From positions 186,001 to 250,000 of the forward strand of contig NZ_OLMV01000003.1 in the NCBI RefSeq assembly GCF_900292075.1: DNA of 64,000 nt, given 5' to 3'. The notes beneath the pieces were generated by a model that saw nothing but the letters and a program-made list of their open reading frames with translations, ran no database searches and was not told the DNA's origin. The position numbers and the translations under genes are program-made. Shown piece after piece: positions 33,458-42,320 of this stretch (positions are counted from its first letter, which is position 1; each line of letters begins with the position of its first letter). This DNA is from Microbacterium timonense (lineage in GTDB: Bacteria; Actinomycetota; Actinomycetes; Actinomycetales; Microbacteriaceae).

Positions 33458-34105
33458 TCACCGTCGCCAGTGGTCCGGCTGCTGCGACGGCGTGACCGCC
33501 ACGCCCCTCTGCGGCACGGGCCGGGGGTCGTCCGATCGGGTGGGCGAAGCTATCGCGGCGACGGCACTCAGCAGCTGTTCTCGTGCGTCGGAGGGCACGC
33601 CGGTGGGAGAGGTCGGGGCACCGAAGGGGAACGCGGGCACCCACGCGGTCGACATCGCCATCGTCATGGTGATGAGAAAGGCCGGTGAGTGCGCTGTCGT
33701 CACGGTCCCCAACCGCTGACCCTCGGCGACGGATGCCAGGGTTGCGGTGTAGAAGTCACCTCGCTCTGCAGGGAGGGCGGCTTGACCCTCGAGGATCGCC
33801 CATTCGATGAGGCGGTAGAGCGCTGGGTGGGAGTGAGCGAAGTCGAACACCCGACCGGCGAAGACAGGGAGGTCGATCGCGCTCCTGGGAAGGGTGCGGT
33901 ACGCGTCCTGCAGTCCGTGCTCGAGGACACGTCTGAAGAGTTGCTCCTTGCTCTCGAAGTTGACGTAGATCAGGTTCTTGTTCGACTTCGAGGCCACGGC
34001 GATGCGGTCGACACGCGCGCCCGCAAGGCCGTGCGTCGAGAACTCCGCGAGCGCGGCGTCGAGGATGCGCGTTCGCGTCGCGTCGCCGCGTGCTGTCGTG
34101 GCCAT
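33458..34105 (-). CDS. TetR-family regulator
   Basis: 215 residues. The N-terminal helix-turn-helix (TRTRILDAALAEFSTHGLAGARVDRIAVASKSNKNLIYVNFESKEQLFRRVLEHGL) is typical of TetR. The helical C-terminal domain should bind an unknown small ligand. A dyad with TAAC/GTTA ends lies at 34119-34136, just before the start, as expected for autoregulation. It is cotranscribed with the MmyB-type gene downstream and diverges from a second MmyB-like pair. AAGAAGG precedes the ATG. Confidence 0.9.
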   Translation of the reverse strand: MATTARGDATRTRILDAALAEFSTHGLAGARVDRIAVASKSNKNLIYVNFESKEQLFRRVLEHGLQDAYRTLPRSAIDLPVFAGRVFDFAHSHPALYRLIEWAILEGQAALPAERGDFYTATLASVAEGQRLGTVTTAHSPAFLITMTMAMSTAWVPAFPFGAPTSPTGVPSDAREQLLSAVAAIASPTRSDDPRPVPQRGVAVTPSQQPDHWRR

Positions 34106-34118
34106 GGCGCGCCCTTCT

Positions 34119-34136
34119 TAACTGACCAGATGGTTA
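34119..34136. promoter_or_regulatory. Possible TetR operator
   Basis: TAACTGACCAGATGGTTA has complementary TAAC/GTTA ends and a central ACCA-GA-TGGT dyad. It lies 14 bp upstream of the TetR ATG and between divergent transcription units. Confidence 0.4.
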
Positions 34137-34270
34137 TGTTCCCGCGACCACAGGATGCTGCGCAACATGAGGCGCTGCGCGTTGCCGGCCCGTGCACCCA
34201 TGCAGGTGCGATGACTCTATTTCGGGCGGCAGGCGTGCGTCCCGCTGGCGCGTGTTCTAGCGTTGCCGCT

Positions 34271-34795
34271 GTGTCGGTGCAGAATGAGCCCGGATCAGCC
34301 GGTGGAGGCGTCGCGCAGTTGATCGAGACCTGGCGCGAGGTGCCGGCCTTCATGGTGGACCGCCACCTCAACGTCACTGCAGCGAACTCGCTCGTTCGGC
34401 GACTGTTCCCCGGTTGCGACCCTGGCGTCAACGTGGTGCGGTATGCGTTCGAGAACCGTCTGCCCTGGTTCAGCGAGGCGCAACTGGCGGAGCTGAAAGG
34501 CATGACCGCGGCTGCGCTGCGCGACTCGCTCGACAGGAGCAGCCCGGACCAGGGGTTCATCGAGCTCGTCGGCGACATGGCCGTCGAGTATGACGATTTC
34601 GCGGCTTCATGGGCTGAGGAGGGGACGGCGGACGTGGGCGGCATGGTCGTGCTGAACGACCCGACGGTTGGGACCCTTCGCCTGACCTGGCAGATGCTCG
34701 ACATCCCCGAGACCGACGGTCACAGGCTATGCGTGTGGGGCACAGCGGACGGAGAGTCCGCGGATGCGCTGGCGCGCATCGTGTCAGGGCCATGA
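34271..34795 (+). CDS. MmyB-type ligand-binding domain lacking a DNA-binding domain
   Basis: About 174 residues. The content aligns by eye with the ligand-binding half of the next gene product and of the protein at 32656: LIETWREVPAFMVDRHLNVTAANSLVRRLFPGC, FIELVGDMAVEYDDFAASWAEE, then a strand region near GTLRLTWQMLDIPETDGHRLCVWG. No helix-turn-helix precedes it; upstream of the GTG at 34271 is the promoter region. An ATG at 34211 in the same frame would add 20 residues of no recognisable family. It overlaps the next gene by 4 nt, so the two are made together. It may act as a partner or decoy ligand binder for the full-length regulator. Confidence 0.7.
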   Translation: MSVQNEPGSAGGGVAQLIETWREVPAFMVDRHLNVTAANSLVRRLFPGCDPGVNVVRYAFENRLPWFSEAQLAELKGMTAAALRDSLDRSSPDQGFIELVGDMAVEYDDFAASWAEEGTADVGGMVVLNDPTVGTLRLTWQMLDIPETDGHRLCVWGTADGESADALARIVSGP

Positions 34796-35646
34796 CATCG
34801 CCGCTGGGGGAGTATCTGCGGGCGCGTCGCGCGCTCGTGAGCCCCGAGGACGTCGGCCTGCCCAGGGATCCCAACCGCAGGGTGGCCGGGCTGCGACGGG
34901 ATGAGGTGGCGCGGGTCGCCGCCATCAGCCCCGAGTACTACCTGCGGCTCGAGCAGGGCCACCACCAGACGCCTTCAGAGCCCGTGCTGCAAGGACTCGC
35001 ACGTGCGCTGCTCCTCGATGATGCCGCCGAGTCGTACATGCGCCGACTGGTGGCTCACACGGACCCCGAGGCTGCGGAGCTCGAACGGTCGGAGACGCTC
35101 TCAGGCGAGCAGATCAGAGCTCTCCTCGACGCATGGCCGCACCTTCCGGCCGGAATGCTCGACCGGAACATGGATGTCGTGGCGACGAACCGGATGTTGG
35201 ACATCGTCACCAGGGGAACTGTTGCGGTCGGTGACAACGTCGTTCAATTCATCTTCTCCGAGGGGTTCAAGCGAATCGCCTTCGATTGGGAGCGCCTGGC
35301 CGCGGGCACCGTCGCCGGACTCCGCTACGCCGGTGATCCCACAGACCCCCGATATCGACAGATCGTCGGAGACCTGCTCGTTCGCAGTCGCGAGTTCCGG
35401 CACTTCTGGCTCAGGCACGACGCGTCGCCGTGGTCGGTCGGACGCACTACTCACGACATACCGCCCCTTGGCCCGGTCGAAATGACATTCCAGAACTTCG
35501 AGGTCTCCGGGACGGGCGGCTACCACCTGTCGATCCTGTTCCCCGACCCGGGCTCCGAGGGCGCGGACCTCATCGCGGAACTGGCGGAGCGAGCACGCGA
35601 TCCCGAGTTTCGGTTGCCCGATCTCGACCTCGACGCCTCCGCCTGA
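34792..35646 (+). CDS. MmyB-type regulator (XRE helix-turn-helix plus ligand-binding domain)
   Basis: A 284-residue regulator. The helix-turn-helix (VAGLRRDEVARVAAISPEYYLRLEQGHHQTPSEPVLQGLARAL, ~30-75) is followed by the MLTR domain (LLDAWPHLPAGMLDRNMDVVATNRML, then DPTDPRYRQIVGDLLVRSREFRHFWLRHDASPW). The start is translationally coupled to the orphan ligand-binding domain before it. The family usually controls an adjacent gene; here the MHS transporter (30 bp downstream) is the obvious candidate. Confidence 0.88.
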   Translation: MTSPLGEYLRARRALVSPEDVGLPRDPNRRVAGLRRDEVARVAAISPEYYLRLEQGHHQTPSEPVLQGLARALLLDDAAESYMRRLVAHTDPEAAELERSETLSGEQIRALLDAWPHLPAGMLDRNMDVVATNRMLDIVTRGTVAVGDNVVQFIFSEGFKRIAFDWERLAAGTVAGLRYAGDPTDPRYRQIVGDLLVRSREFRHFWLRHDASPWSVGRTTHDIPPLGPVEMTFQNFEVSGTGGYHLSILFPDPGSEGADLIAELAERARDPEFRLPDLDLDASA

Positions 35647-35675
35647 CACTGACTGGGTCACCCAAGTGACACTCA

Positions 35676-37070
35676 ATGGGCCAGGCGACCGCGCTGAGAA
35701 GTTCGTATGTTGCCGGTGTGGCCGTGATCGATGCACCTCGCGATGCGTCGTTGCGTGTACGCCGCCGCATCATCGTGGCCGGCGTCATCGGAACCACCAT
35801 CGAGTTCTACGACTTCTATATCTACGGGACCGCCGCGGTGCTGGTGTTCCCGGCGCTGTTCTTTCCTGCAGAAGACCCCGTGGCAGCACAGCTGTCGTCG
35901 CTCGTCACGTTCGGTCTCGCGTTCTTCGCTCGACCCATCGGTGCGGTGGCGTTCGGCCATTTCGGCGACCGACTCGGTCGCCACCACACGCTCGTCTGGG
36001 CGCTGCTGGTCACCGGCATGGCAACGGTCCTCATCGGCTGCCTGCCGACCTACGAGGCAGTCGGCGTTGCCGCCCCGCTGCTGCTCGCACTGCTGAGGGT
36101 CGTGCAAGGTATCGGCCTGGGCGGCGAATGGAGCGGGGCTGCGTTGCTGTCCGTGGAGGACGCGCCGGCGGACCAGCGTGGCCTGCGTGGAAGCATGCCG
36201 CAACTGGGAATACCTCTGGGATTCCTCCTTGCGAACGGGGTCTTCCTGGTGCTGACGGCCGTCATGCCGCCGGATCCGAGTGGCGCAGCATCCGCTTTCG
36301 AACAATGGGGATGGCGTGTGCCCTTCCTCGTGAGCGCAGTTCTGCTCGTGGTAGGCCTGCTGGCCCGCCTGCAGCTGACGGAAACCGGCGAGTTCGTGGC
36401 CGTGAGGAGTTCGGGGGCGGTTGCGCGGGTGCCACTGGCGCAGGTCGTGCGCCATTATCCGGTGCGCATCGTGTTCGGGACCCTGGCGTCCGTTGCCACA
36501 TACGTGCTGTTCTTCCTGATGGCCGTCTTCGCCCTGAGCTACGGCACGGCGCCGACCGAGCCCGGCCCTGGACAGAAGGCGGGTCTCGGTTACGACCGAC
36601 CCATGTTCCTCGGCTTCCTCCTGGTCGGCATCGTCGCGACGGGCTTGCTCATCCCGATCGCCGGCAGGCTTGCAGACCGCTTCGGGCGTCGCGCCGTTCT
36701 CGTTCCCGTCACCGTGGCCATCGCCGTGTTCGGCCTGCTTTTCCAGCCGTGGTTCGGTGAGGCGGCCGGCACGCTCCAGGTGGTCAGCTTCGTGGTGGCG
36801 GGGCTGGCGCTGATGGGCCTCAGTTACGGCCCGATGGGCGCCTTCCTCACCGAGCTGTTCCCGCCCTCGGTCCGGTACACCGGGTCGGCCATCGTCTACA
36901 ACGTCGGCAGTGTGCTGGGGGCCTCGCTCGCGCCGCTGCTCGCGCTACTGCTTTGGAAACCTGACGGCGACATCGTCGGCGTCGGCCTCTATCTCGCGGG
37001 CGCCGCCGTCATCACCTTCGCGTCGCTACTTCTGCTTCCGGAAACCACACGAGAGGACTCGGTCGAATGA
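35676..37070 (+). CDS. MHS-type MFS metabolite:H+ symporter
   Basis: A 464-residue transporter with 12 hydrophobic segments. IGTTIEFYDFYIYGTAAVLVFPALFF near the N-terminus, the GHFGDRLGRHHTL loop and GLGGEWSGAALLSVEDAP are hallmarks of the metabolite:H+ symporter group (shikimate, proline-betaine and citrate carriers). The substrate cannot be told from the sequence. It is followed by the LuxR gene with an ATGA overlap, so transporter and regulator are coexpressed. Confidence 0.88.
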   Translation: MGQATALRSSYVAGVAVIDAPRDASLRVRRRIIVAGVIGTTIEFYDFYIYGTAAVLVFPALFFPAEDPVAAQLSSLVTFGLAFFARPIGAVAFGHFGDRLGRHHTLVWALLVTGMATVLIGCLPTYEAVGVAAPLLLALLRVVQGIGLGGEWSGAALLSVEDAPADQRGLRGSMPQLGIPLGFLLANGVFLVLTAVMPPDPSGAASAFEQWGWRVPFLVSAVLLVVGLLARLQLTETGEFVAVRSSGAVARVPLAQVVRHYPVRIVFGTLASVATYVLFFLMAVFALSYGTAPTEPGPGQKAGLGYDRPMFLGFLLVGIVATGLLIPIAGRLADRFGRRAVLVPVTVAIAVFGLLFQPWFGEAAGTLQVVSFVVAGLALMGLSYGPMGAFLTELFPPSVRYTGSAIVYNVGSVLGASLAPLLALLLWKPDGDIVGVGLYLAGAAVITFASLLLLPETTREDSVE

Positions 37071-39835
37071 GCCAGCTCACCCCACGAACGACGCCTCCCC
37101 AGATCGTAGGGCGGTCGAGTGAAGTCGAGGAACTGGCGCGATTCGTTCACGGACTCTCCTCGCTGGGTGGTGGTGCGCTCTGCCTCTCCGGCGATGCAGG
37201 CGTCGGCAAGTCCCGCCTCCTGGCGGAGGGAAGGAGCCTCGCATCCGAGAGCGGGATGCACGTGTTGTCGGCCTCCGGGGTGGAGTTCGAGGTGGAGATC
37301 AGCTACGGGGCGCTTCACATGCTGCTCAGCCCTTTCCTCCACATGCTCGACGAACTCCCCCCTGCACAAGGAAGCGCGCTTCAGGTGGCGCTCGGCCTCG
37401 GCGATGGACCCCCACCGCGGCTCCTCGTTCTCGGATCCGCCGTCCTCAGCCTCCTGATCACAGCGTCGGCGACCGCCCCGCTCCTGCTCGTGGTGGATGA
37501 CCTCCCATGGGTGGATAAGGCGAGCGCTGCAGTCCTGCAGTTTCTCGCCCGGCGACTGGTCGGCACACGAGTGGGTTTGATAGCTGCCTTCCGCAGCTCG
37601 GATGCAAAGAACGTGAACGTCGAGGGGTGGCAGCAGATCGAGGTGCGGCCGCTCGATTCCGCCGACGCGCGCCGCCTGCTCCTGTCACAAGACGCCAACC
37701 TGCCGCCTCGTCTGCGGGCGCGCGTTCTCGAGGAGGCCCGCGGCAACCCGCTCGCACTGGTGGAACTGGCTCGCAGTACCGCGGACTCCCTCGGTGCGGA
37801 CAGCGTGATGTCGACGCTTCCTCTTACGCAACGACTGGGCTCGCTCTTCGCACAGCGGATCCTCGATCTGCCCGCGTACGCGCGAAAGGCGATCCTCATC
37901 ATCGCTCTGGACGGTCGCGAGCGCATGCGCGATGTGGTCGCTCTTGGAGTCGAGGTCGACGCCCTCGCCCCCGCGGAAGCGGAAGGGCTGCTCGCTGTCG
38001 ACACCCACACGATGGCCGTGCGCTTCCCCCACCCACTCATCCGGGCCGCCGTCGTGCAACAGGCATCGGCGGCCGAAAGGCGCGAGGCGCACCTCAGGAT
38101 CGCCGACGCTGTGACGGACCCGGACCGGCGCGCGTGGCACATCGCCGCCGCGGCCACCGGACCGAATGAGGAGGTCGCGACGGCACTGGAGAACGTCGGG
38201 CGCCGGTCACTTCGACGCGGCGACGCCGGCACGGCGGTGAGCGCGCTCATCCGCGCCGCGCGACTCAGTCCGGAGCGTGCCGACGAGAGCCGGAGGCTCG
38301 CCGAGGCCGCCTACCTGGGTGCCGACATCACGGGCGAGCTGGAGTACGCCTCGCGACTCCTCTCCGAGGCGCGCAGAGCTCACCCGGCGGCCGGCACGTC
38401 GCTGCACGCCACGGCCGCAGCCGCCTATATGACCGTGAACGGCGATGGTGACGTCGACAGTGCCTATCGGGTCCTGGTCCGCGCGATCGAGAGCGGCACC
38501 CATGACTGGTCGCCCGAGAACACCGAGCTCGTGGAAGCGGTCACCTCTCTGCTGCTGCTGTGCTGGTGGGCGGGCAAGCCTGAGTACTGGGCTTCCCTCC
38601 ACCGTGCGGTGGACCGGTTCGGCGAGCACGTACCGGAGCTGCTCTTCATCGAGAGCAGGGCCTTCCCCGACACCGTCCGCCTGGGCGCGCCGGTGCGTGC
38701 GCGTCTGGCCGAACTGATCGAAGAGCAGGCAGACGAACACGATCCGAACCGGATCATCCGGGTCAACACCTCGTCGGTTTACCTCGACCTGCTCGGGGGG
38801 TGCCGGTCCGGTGCCTGGCGTCTCATCGAAGACGGACGCTCCGGCGGCGCAGTGCGCTCGAGCCTCGGCGCCTACATGCACCTGTGCTTGGACGACTTCG
38901 GTACCGGACGGTGGGACGAGCAGCACCAGCTCGCCGAAGAAGGTCTCGCCGTATGCCGTGACCACGGATACGCATTCATCGCCTGGTACTTCGTCTTCCA
39001 CCGGGCCCTACTCGCCGCAGTGCGAGGGGACCCCGCGGATGCCTTCCGCTGGGCATCGGAGCTGACCGCGATCACGTCAGCCCGCAACGCCCTGGGTGCC
39101 GAGCGCTTCGGGCACCATGCGCGCACGCTGGCGGCGATCGCCCAGAACGACTGGGATGCCGCCTTCCGATACGCCGAGCGACTCAGCCCCGCCGGTGAGC
39201 TGGCGCCATACACCCCCCACGCCCTCTGGGTCGCGTTCGATCTTGTCGAGGCAGCGATGCGCACCGGGCGACCCGCCGCAGCCCGTGCGCACGTGCGCGC
39301 GATGGTCGCGAACGCGGTGTCGGAGATCTCGCCCCGCATGGCGATGATGACATTCGGCGCCCAGGCGCTCGTAGCGGAAGGCGCGGAGCCCGACAGACTG
39401 TTCGCTGCGGCTGAGGCTGTGCCGGGCGGCGACCACTGGCCCTTCGACCTCGCGCGTGTCCGACTCGCGTATGGTGAATGGCTCCGCCGAAACGCGGAGA
39501 GCGTCCGGGCGCGAGAGGTGCTTCATCGGGCGCTGGATGCCTTCGACATGCTCGGCGCGCGCTCGTGGTCGGAGAGAACGCGGGAGAATCTGCGTGCCGC
39601 GCGAGACCCGGAGGCGAGAAATGGCCTGGGCTCGCAGGCTCTGACCGCGCAGGAGCGGTCGATCGTCGAACTCGCCGCTCAGGGGCTGAGCAACAAAGAG
39701 ATCGGTGTGAAGCTGTTCCTCTCGCCGAGAACAGTCAGCGGACACCTGTACCGCGCCTTTCCGAAGCTGGGAGTGACCAGCCGCGCCGCACTGCGAGACG
39801 TTCTGAGCACCACCACCGAAGAGAACGCCGCTTGA
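37067..39835 (+). CDS. Large LuxR-family ATPase regulator (LAL/MalT-like)
   Basis: 922 residues. The N-terminal AAA/NACHT-like ATPase has Walker A GDAGVGKS at 42-49 and Walker B LLLVVDDLPWVD at about 140-150, after the VGRSSEVEELARFV entry motif. A long helical repeat region (~330-840) follows, possibly TPR-like and sensing a ligand. The C-terminal LuxR helix-turn-helix is LTAQERSIVELAAQGLSNKEIGVKLFLSPRTVSGHLYRAF. Such proteins activate catabolic or secondary-metabolite genes on ligand and ATP binding. The overlap with the MHS transporter suggests that the substrate of the transporter may be the inducer. Confidence 0.9.
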   Translation: MSQLTPRTTPPQIVGRSSEVEELARFVHGLSSLGGGALCLSGDAGVGKSRLLAEGRSLASESGMHVLSASGVEFEVEISYGALHMLLSPFLHMLDELPPAQGSALQVALGLGDGPPPRLLVLGSAVLSLLITASATAPLLLVVDDLPWVDKASAAVLQFLARRLVGTRVGLIAAFRSSDAKNVNVEGWQQIEVRPLDSADARRLLLSQDANLPPRLRARVLEEARGNPLALVELARSTADSLGADSVMSTLPLTQRLGSLFAQRILDLPAYARKAILIIALDGRERMRDVVALGVEVDALAPAEAEGLLAVDTHTMAVRFPHPLIRAAVVQQASAAERREAHLRIADAVTDPDRRAWHIAAAATGPNEEVATALENVGRRSLRRGDAGTAVSALIRAARLSPERADESRRLAEAAYLGADITGELEYASRLLSEARRAHPAAGTSLHATAAAAYMTVNGDGDVDSAYRVLVRAIESGTHDWSPENTELVEAVTSLLLLCWWAGKPEYWASLHRAVDRFGEHVPELLFIESRAFPDTVRLGAPVRARLAELIEEQADEHDPNRIIRVNTSSVYLDLLGGCRSGAWRLIEDGRSGGAVRSSLGAYMHLCLDDFGTGRWDEQHQLAEEGLAVCRDHGYAFIAWYFVFHRALLAAVRGDPADAFRWASELTAITSARNALGAERFGHHARTLAAIAQNDWDAAFRYAERLSPAGELAPYTPHALWVAFDLVEAAMRTGRPAAARAHVRAMVANAVSEISPRMAMMTFGAQALVAEGAEPDRLFAAAEAVPGGDHWPFDLARVRLAYGEWLRRNAESVRAREVLHRALDAFDMLGARSWSERTRENLRAARDPEARNGLGSQALTAQERSIVELAAQGLSNKEIGVKLFLSPRTVSGHLYRAFPKLGVTSRAALRDVLSTTTEENAA

Positions 39836-39882
39836 CGAGGACGAGGCCCTTCCAGCGGAGCGGATAGGCAGCAGCCGAGCAA

Positions 39883-39901
39883 GCCGCGGGCCGGCCGCGG
39901 C
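39883..39901. terminator. Hairpin between convergent LuxR and nickel-permease genes
   Basis: The 7-bp stem GCCGCGG/CCGCGGC, with a GCCGG loop, lies in the 71-bp gap between the two stop codons. There is no T-run. Confidence 0.5.
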
Positions 39902-39906
39902 ATCCC

Positions 39907-41004
39907 TCATCCCCTGCTCCGGGCCGGAAGGGCCCCGGTGGCCGTCCGACGAACACGCCACACCACGAGAGCCGCGAGCCACGCCGCAATGAGCCCGCCG
40001 ACGACGCCGAAACCGACAGCGTTCAGATCGATGTCGGAGAGGAAGGTCCACAGGCCGCCGCTCAAGTGCAGTCGTTCGGCGAGCAGGGCGAGCAGCTCCG
40101 TGGTCCCGACGACGAGGGCGACGACGACCGAGACGAGAGTCACGGTCAGGTTGTAGGCGAGTCTGCGCACGGGCTGTGCGAACGCCCACCCGTAGGCGAA
40201 GCGCATCACGACGCCGTCCGCCGTGTCAAGCAGCGACATCCCTGCGGCGAACAGCACCGGAAGTGCCAGAAGGGAGTACCAGGGCAGGCCGGATGCCACG
40301 CTCGACGCGGCCAGCACCAGCAGCCCGATCTCGGTCGCCGTGTCGAATCCCAATCCGAACAGCACCCCGAGCGGATACATCTGCCAGGGTGCCCGAATCG
40401 CCCTCATCAGTCCGCCGAAGACGCGCGACAAAGGTCCGCGTGCGATGGCGTCGGACTCGACTTGACCCATACTCAGCTCGCCACTGCGCACGCGCTTGTA
40501 GGTGCGAGTGGTGGCGACCAGCAGAGCGATATTGATGCCGGCGATGATGTAGAGGAAAAGACCTGACACGGTCGTCCCGACCACTCCGGTGACCTGATGA
40601 AGAGTGGAGCTCTCGTCCTGCAGCGGGCCGGCGACAGCGCTGAGACCGAGGGCGAGAAGCACCGTGAGGCCGAGGACGACCGTGGAGTGTCCCAGTGAGA
40701 ACCAGAAGCCTACTGTGATCGGCTTTCCACCGTCCTCGAGCAGCTTCCGCGTGGTGTTGTCGATGGCGGCGATGTGGTCGGCGTCGAATGCGTGGCGCAG
40801 GCCGAGCGTGTACGCCGTGAGACCGACGCCCACCCCGAGCGTCGTGCCGGTCGCCGATGGCACGGGCGTCGTCAGCAGCAGTGAGAATCCGACCACGTGA
40901 AGGATCACTATGGCGGCTCCGACGCCGGCGAACGACAGAGTCGTCCGCCGGCGCTCGGATGCGGCCGGCCGCGGTCGAACAAGTGTCGTCGCGGGAGCGG
41001 TCAT
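39907..41004 (-). CDS. Nickel/cobalt permease, NiCoT (HoxN/NixA) family
   Basis: A 365-residue permease with about eight transmembrane segments. The signature RHAFDADHIAAIDNTTRKLL in helix II is the nickel/cobalt site of NiCoT transporters. GFWFSLGHSTVVL and LGFDTATEIGLLVL are the other two family motifs. Ni versus Co preference is not readable. GGAAAG lies 8 nt before the ATG. It starts 20 bp after the DUF4331 gene on the same strand, which makes an operon likely. No urease, hydrogenase or cobalamin genes are seen in the window. Confidence 0.95.
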   Translation of the reverse strand: MTAPATTLVRPRPAASERRRTTLSFAGVGAAIVILHVVGFSLLLTTPVPSATGTTLGVGVGLTAYTLGLRHAFDADHIAAIDNTTRKLLEDGGKPITVGFWFSLGHSTVVLGLTVLLALGLSAVAGPLQDESSTLHQVTGVVGTTVSGLFLYIIAGINIALLVATTRTYKRVRSGELSMGQVESDAIARGPLSRVFGGLMRAIRAPWQMYPLGVLFGLGFDTATEIGLLVLAASSVASGLPWYSLLALPVLFAAGMSLLDTADGVVMRFAYGWAFAQPVRRLAYNLTVTLVSVVVALVVGTTELLALLAERLHLSGGLWTFLSDIDLNAVGFGVVGGLIAAWLAALVVWRVRRTATGALPARSRG

Positions 41005-41024
41005 GTCGTCACTTTCCGATTCGG

Positions 41025-42062
41025 TCAGCGACCGGCCGGAACGGCGGGCACGTACGGAAAGGAGGCCGACGGCTTGTCGGTCACCGACTCCTTGCCGATC
41101 CCCAGCGCCACGGGGGTGTTCGCCGCAATGCTGAACATCACGTCAGGGGCGTTGTCGGTCAGCGTACGACCGTTCCAGCCGTTGAATCCGAAGGACGCCG
41201 CTGTTCCGATGGTGTACGGGAGGATGTTCGGCAGAAATCTTGCGACGACGCCCGCGGCGTAGGCCTCCGGGTCTTCCGACGTGCCGTAGGCGCGGACGAT
41301 GCCGGCGACCTCTCTCCTCAGGAGATCGCCGTAGCGCTCTTCGTCGTCGCTGGGACGACCAGCGTTGAGGTCGTCGCCGAGCTGCTCGTTGAACTGGGTG
41401 AAAAGGGGGTGGATCATAGGCAGCCCGATCCGATTGATCGACCGCCAGCCTCCGGCATCGGTCTGCAGGCTCGCCACCGCCCAGATCCCGACGCGCTTCG
41501 GTTCGATCTCGGAGTCGAAGACAGCGTCGGGCACCTCCAGCACGATGGCGTAGACGCTGTGGCCGGCGAAGAAGTTCGTGGCCTCTGCAGGCACCCAATC
41601 GCCGAGCTCGATCTTGGTCCCATCCTGGACGGCGTGGCCGACGGCGTGCAGCACGGTCGGCTCGATCCAGAACGGATCGCCGGCCTCGCCGGCCCACACG
41701 CGGATGCCGTCTTCGCCGAGGACCGCGGTGTCGGTGCCTCCCTGCGCCACGACCCGCCCTTCAGCGAACGGGTCGCTCGCGACGTCGCCGTCGAGGCGGC
41801 GAAGCACGAAGCGCTGTGAACCGTCCGAAGCACGTTCGTCGAAGACGAAGCGATAAGTGATCTCCTCCTCCGCGTCGTGGTCGGTGTCGAACTTGAACTC
41901 GTACATCCCCTCATGGTGGAAGCCCGGGATCGGCGGGTTCCCGAGTGAGTGGGAGACGTTGATGATGACGACGGTTCCGGTCTCGCCGCGGAAGGCGTAC
42001 AGGTCGGTGATGTCCAGTCGCACGTCTTGACGAGCGATGGGCGAGTCGAGGTGATGCGACAT
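41025..42062 (-). CDS. DUF4331 family protein
   Basis: 345 residues. It starts MSHHLDSPIARQDVRLDITDLYAFRG, the DUF4331 N-terminus, and continues with GTVVIINVSHSLGNPP and GMYEFKFDTDHDAEEEITYRFVFDE. It is beta-rich with no signal peptide. The family has no proven activity. The ATG at 42062 was chosen because AAAGGACTG precedes it, where longer frames add unrelated sequence. The three early His residues (HH, later FHHEG) could bind a metal, and its operon partner is a nickel/cobalt permease. A link between the two is inferred only. Confidence 0.85.
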   Translation of the reverse strand: MSHHLDSPIARQDVRLDITDLYAFRGETGTVVIINVSHSLGNPPIPGFHHEGMYEFKFDTDHDAEEEITYRFVFDERASDGSQRFVLRRLDGDVASDPFAEGRVVAQGGTDTAVLGEDGIRVWAGEAGDPFWIEPTVLHAVGHAVQDGTKIELGDWVPAEATNFFAGHSVYAIVLEVPDAVFDSEIEPKRVGIWAVASLQTDAGGWRSINRIGLPMIHPLFTQFNEQLGDDLNAGRPSDDEERYGDLLRREVAGIVRAYGTSEDPEAYAAGVVARFLPNILPYTIGTAASFGFNGWNGRTLTDNAPDVMFSIAANTPVALGIGKESVTDKPSASFPYVPAVPAGR

Positions 42063-42279
42063 GGCGCAGTCCTTTCCAGTAGGCCGACGCCTCAGGTGAG
42101 AGCGTCCGAGGCAAGTTTCATGAGGGCGCGCGTAGGCCCAATAGAGACGAATGACTCCATTGCTCTCTGATCGTCGCGATCGGGTCATCAGGGTTCCATC
42201 ACCGGTCACTGTTCACCGTCCGGAACGTTTCGTGTGCGGCGGGCGCGTGCACCCTCGGCGCGAGGAAAGTGGTGCGGAC

Positions 42280-42310
42280 GGGGTGGCTCGGTCTGCGACG
42301 GAGCCACCCC
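42280..42310 (-). terminator. Terminator-like hairpin after the alpha/beta hydrolase gene
   Basis: The 10-bp perfect stem GGGGTGGCTC/GAGCCACCCC has an 11-nt loop and lies 10 bp past the hydrolase stop. Confidence 0.6.
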
Positions 42311-42320
42311 AGGCTGAGGA

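Noticed and set aside
40977..41100. Cobalamin or nickel riboswitch before the NiCoT gene
   Set aside because: The permease follows DUF4331 with a 20-bp gap, leaving no room for an aptamer.
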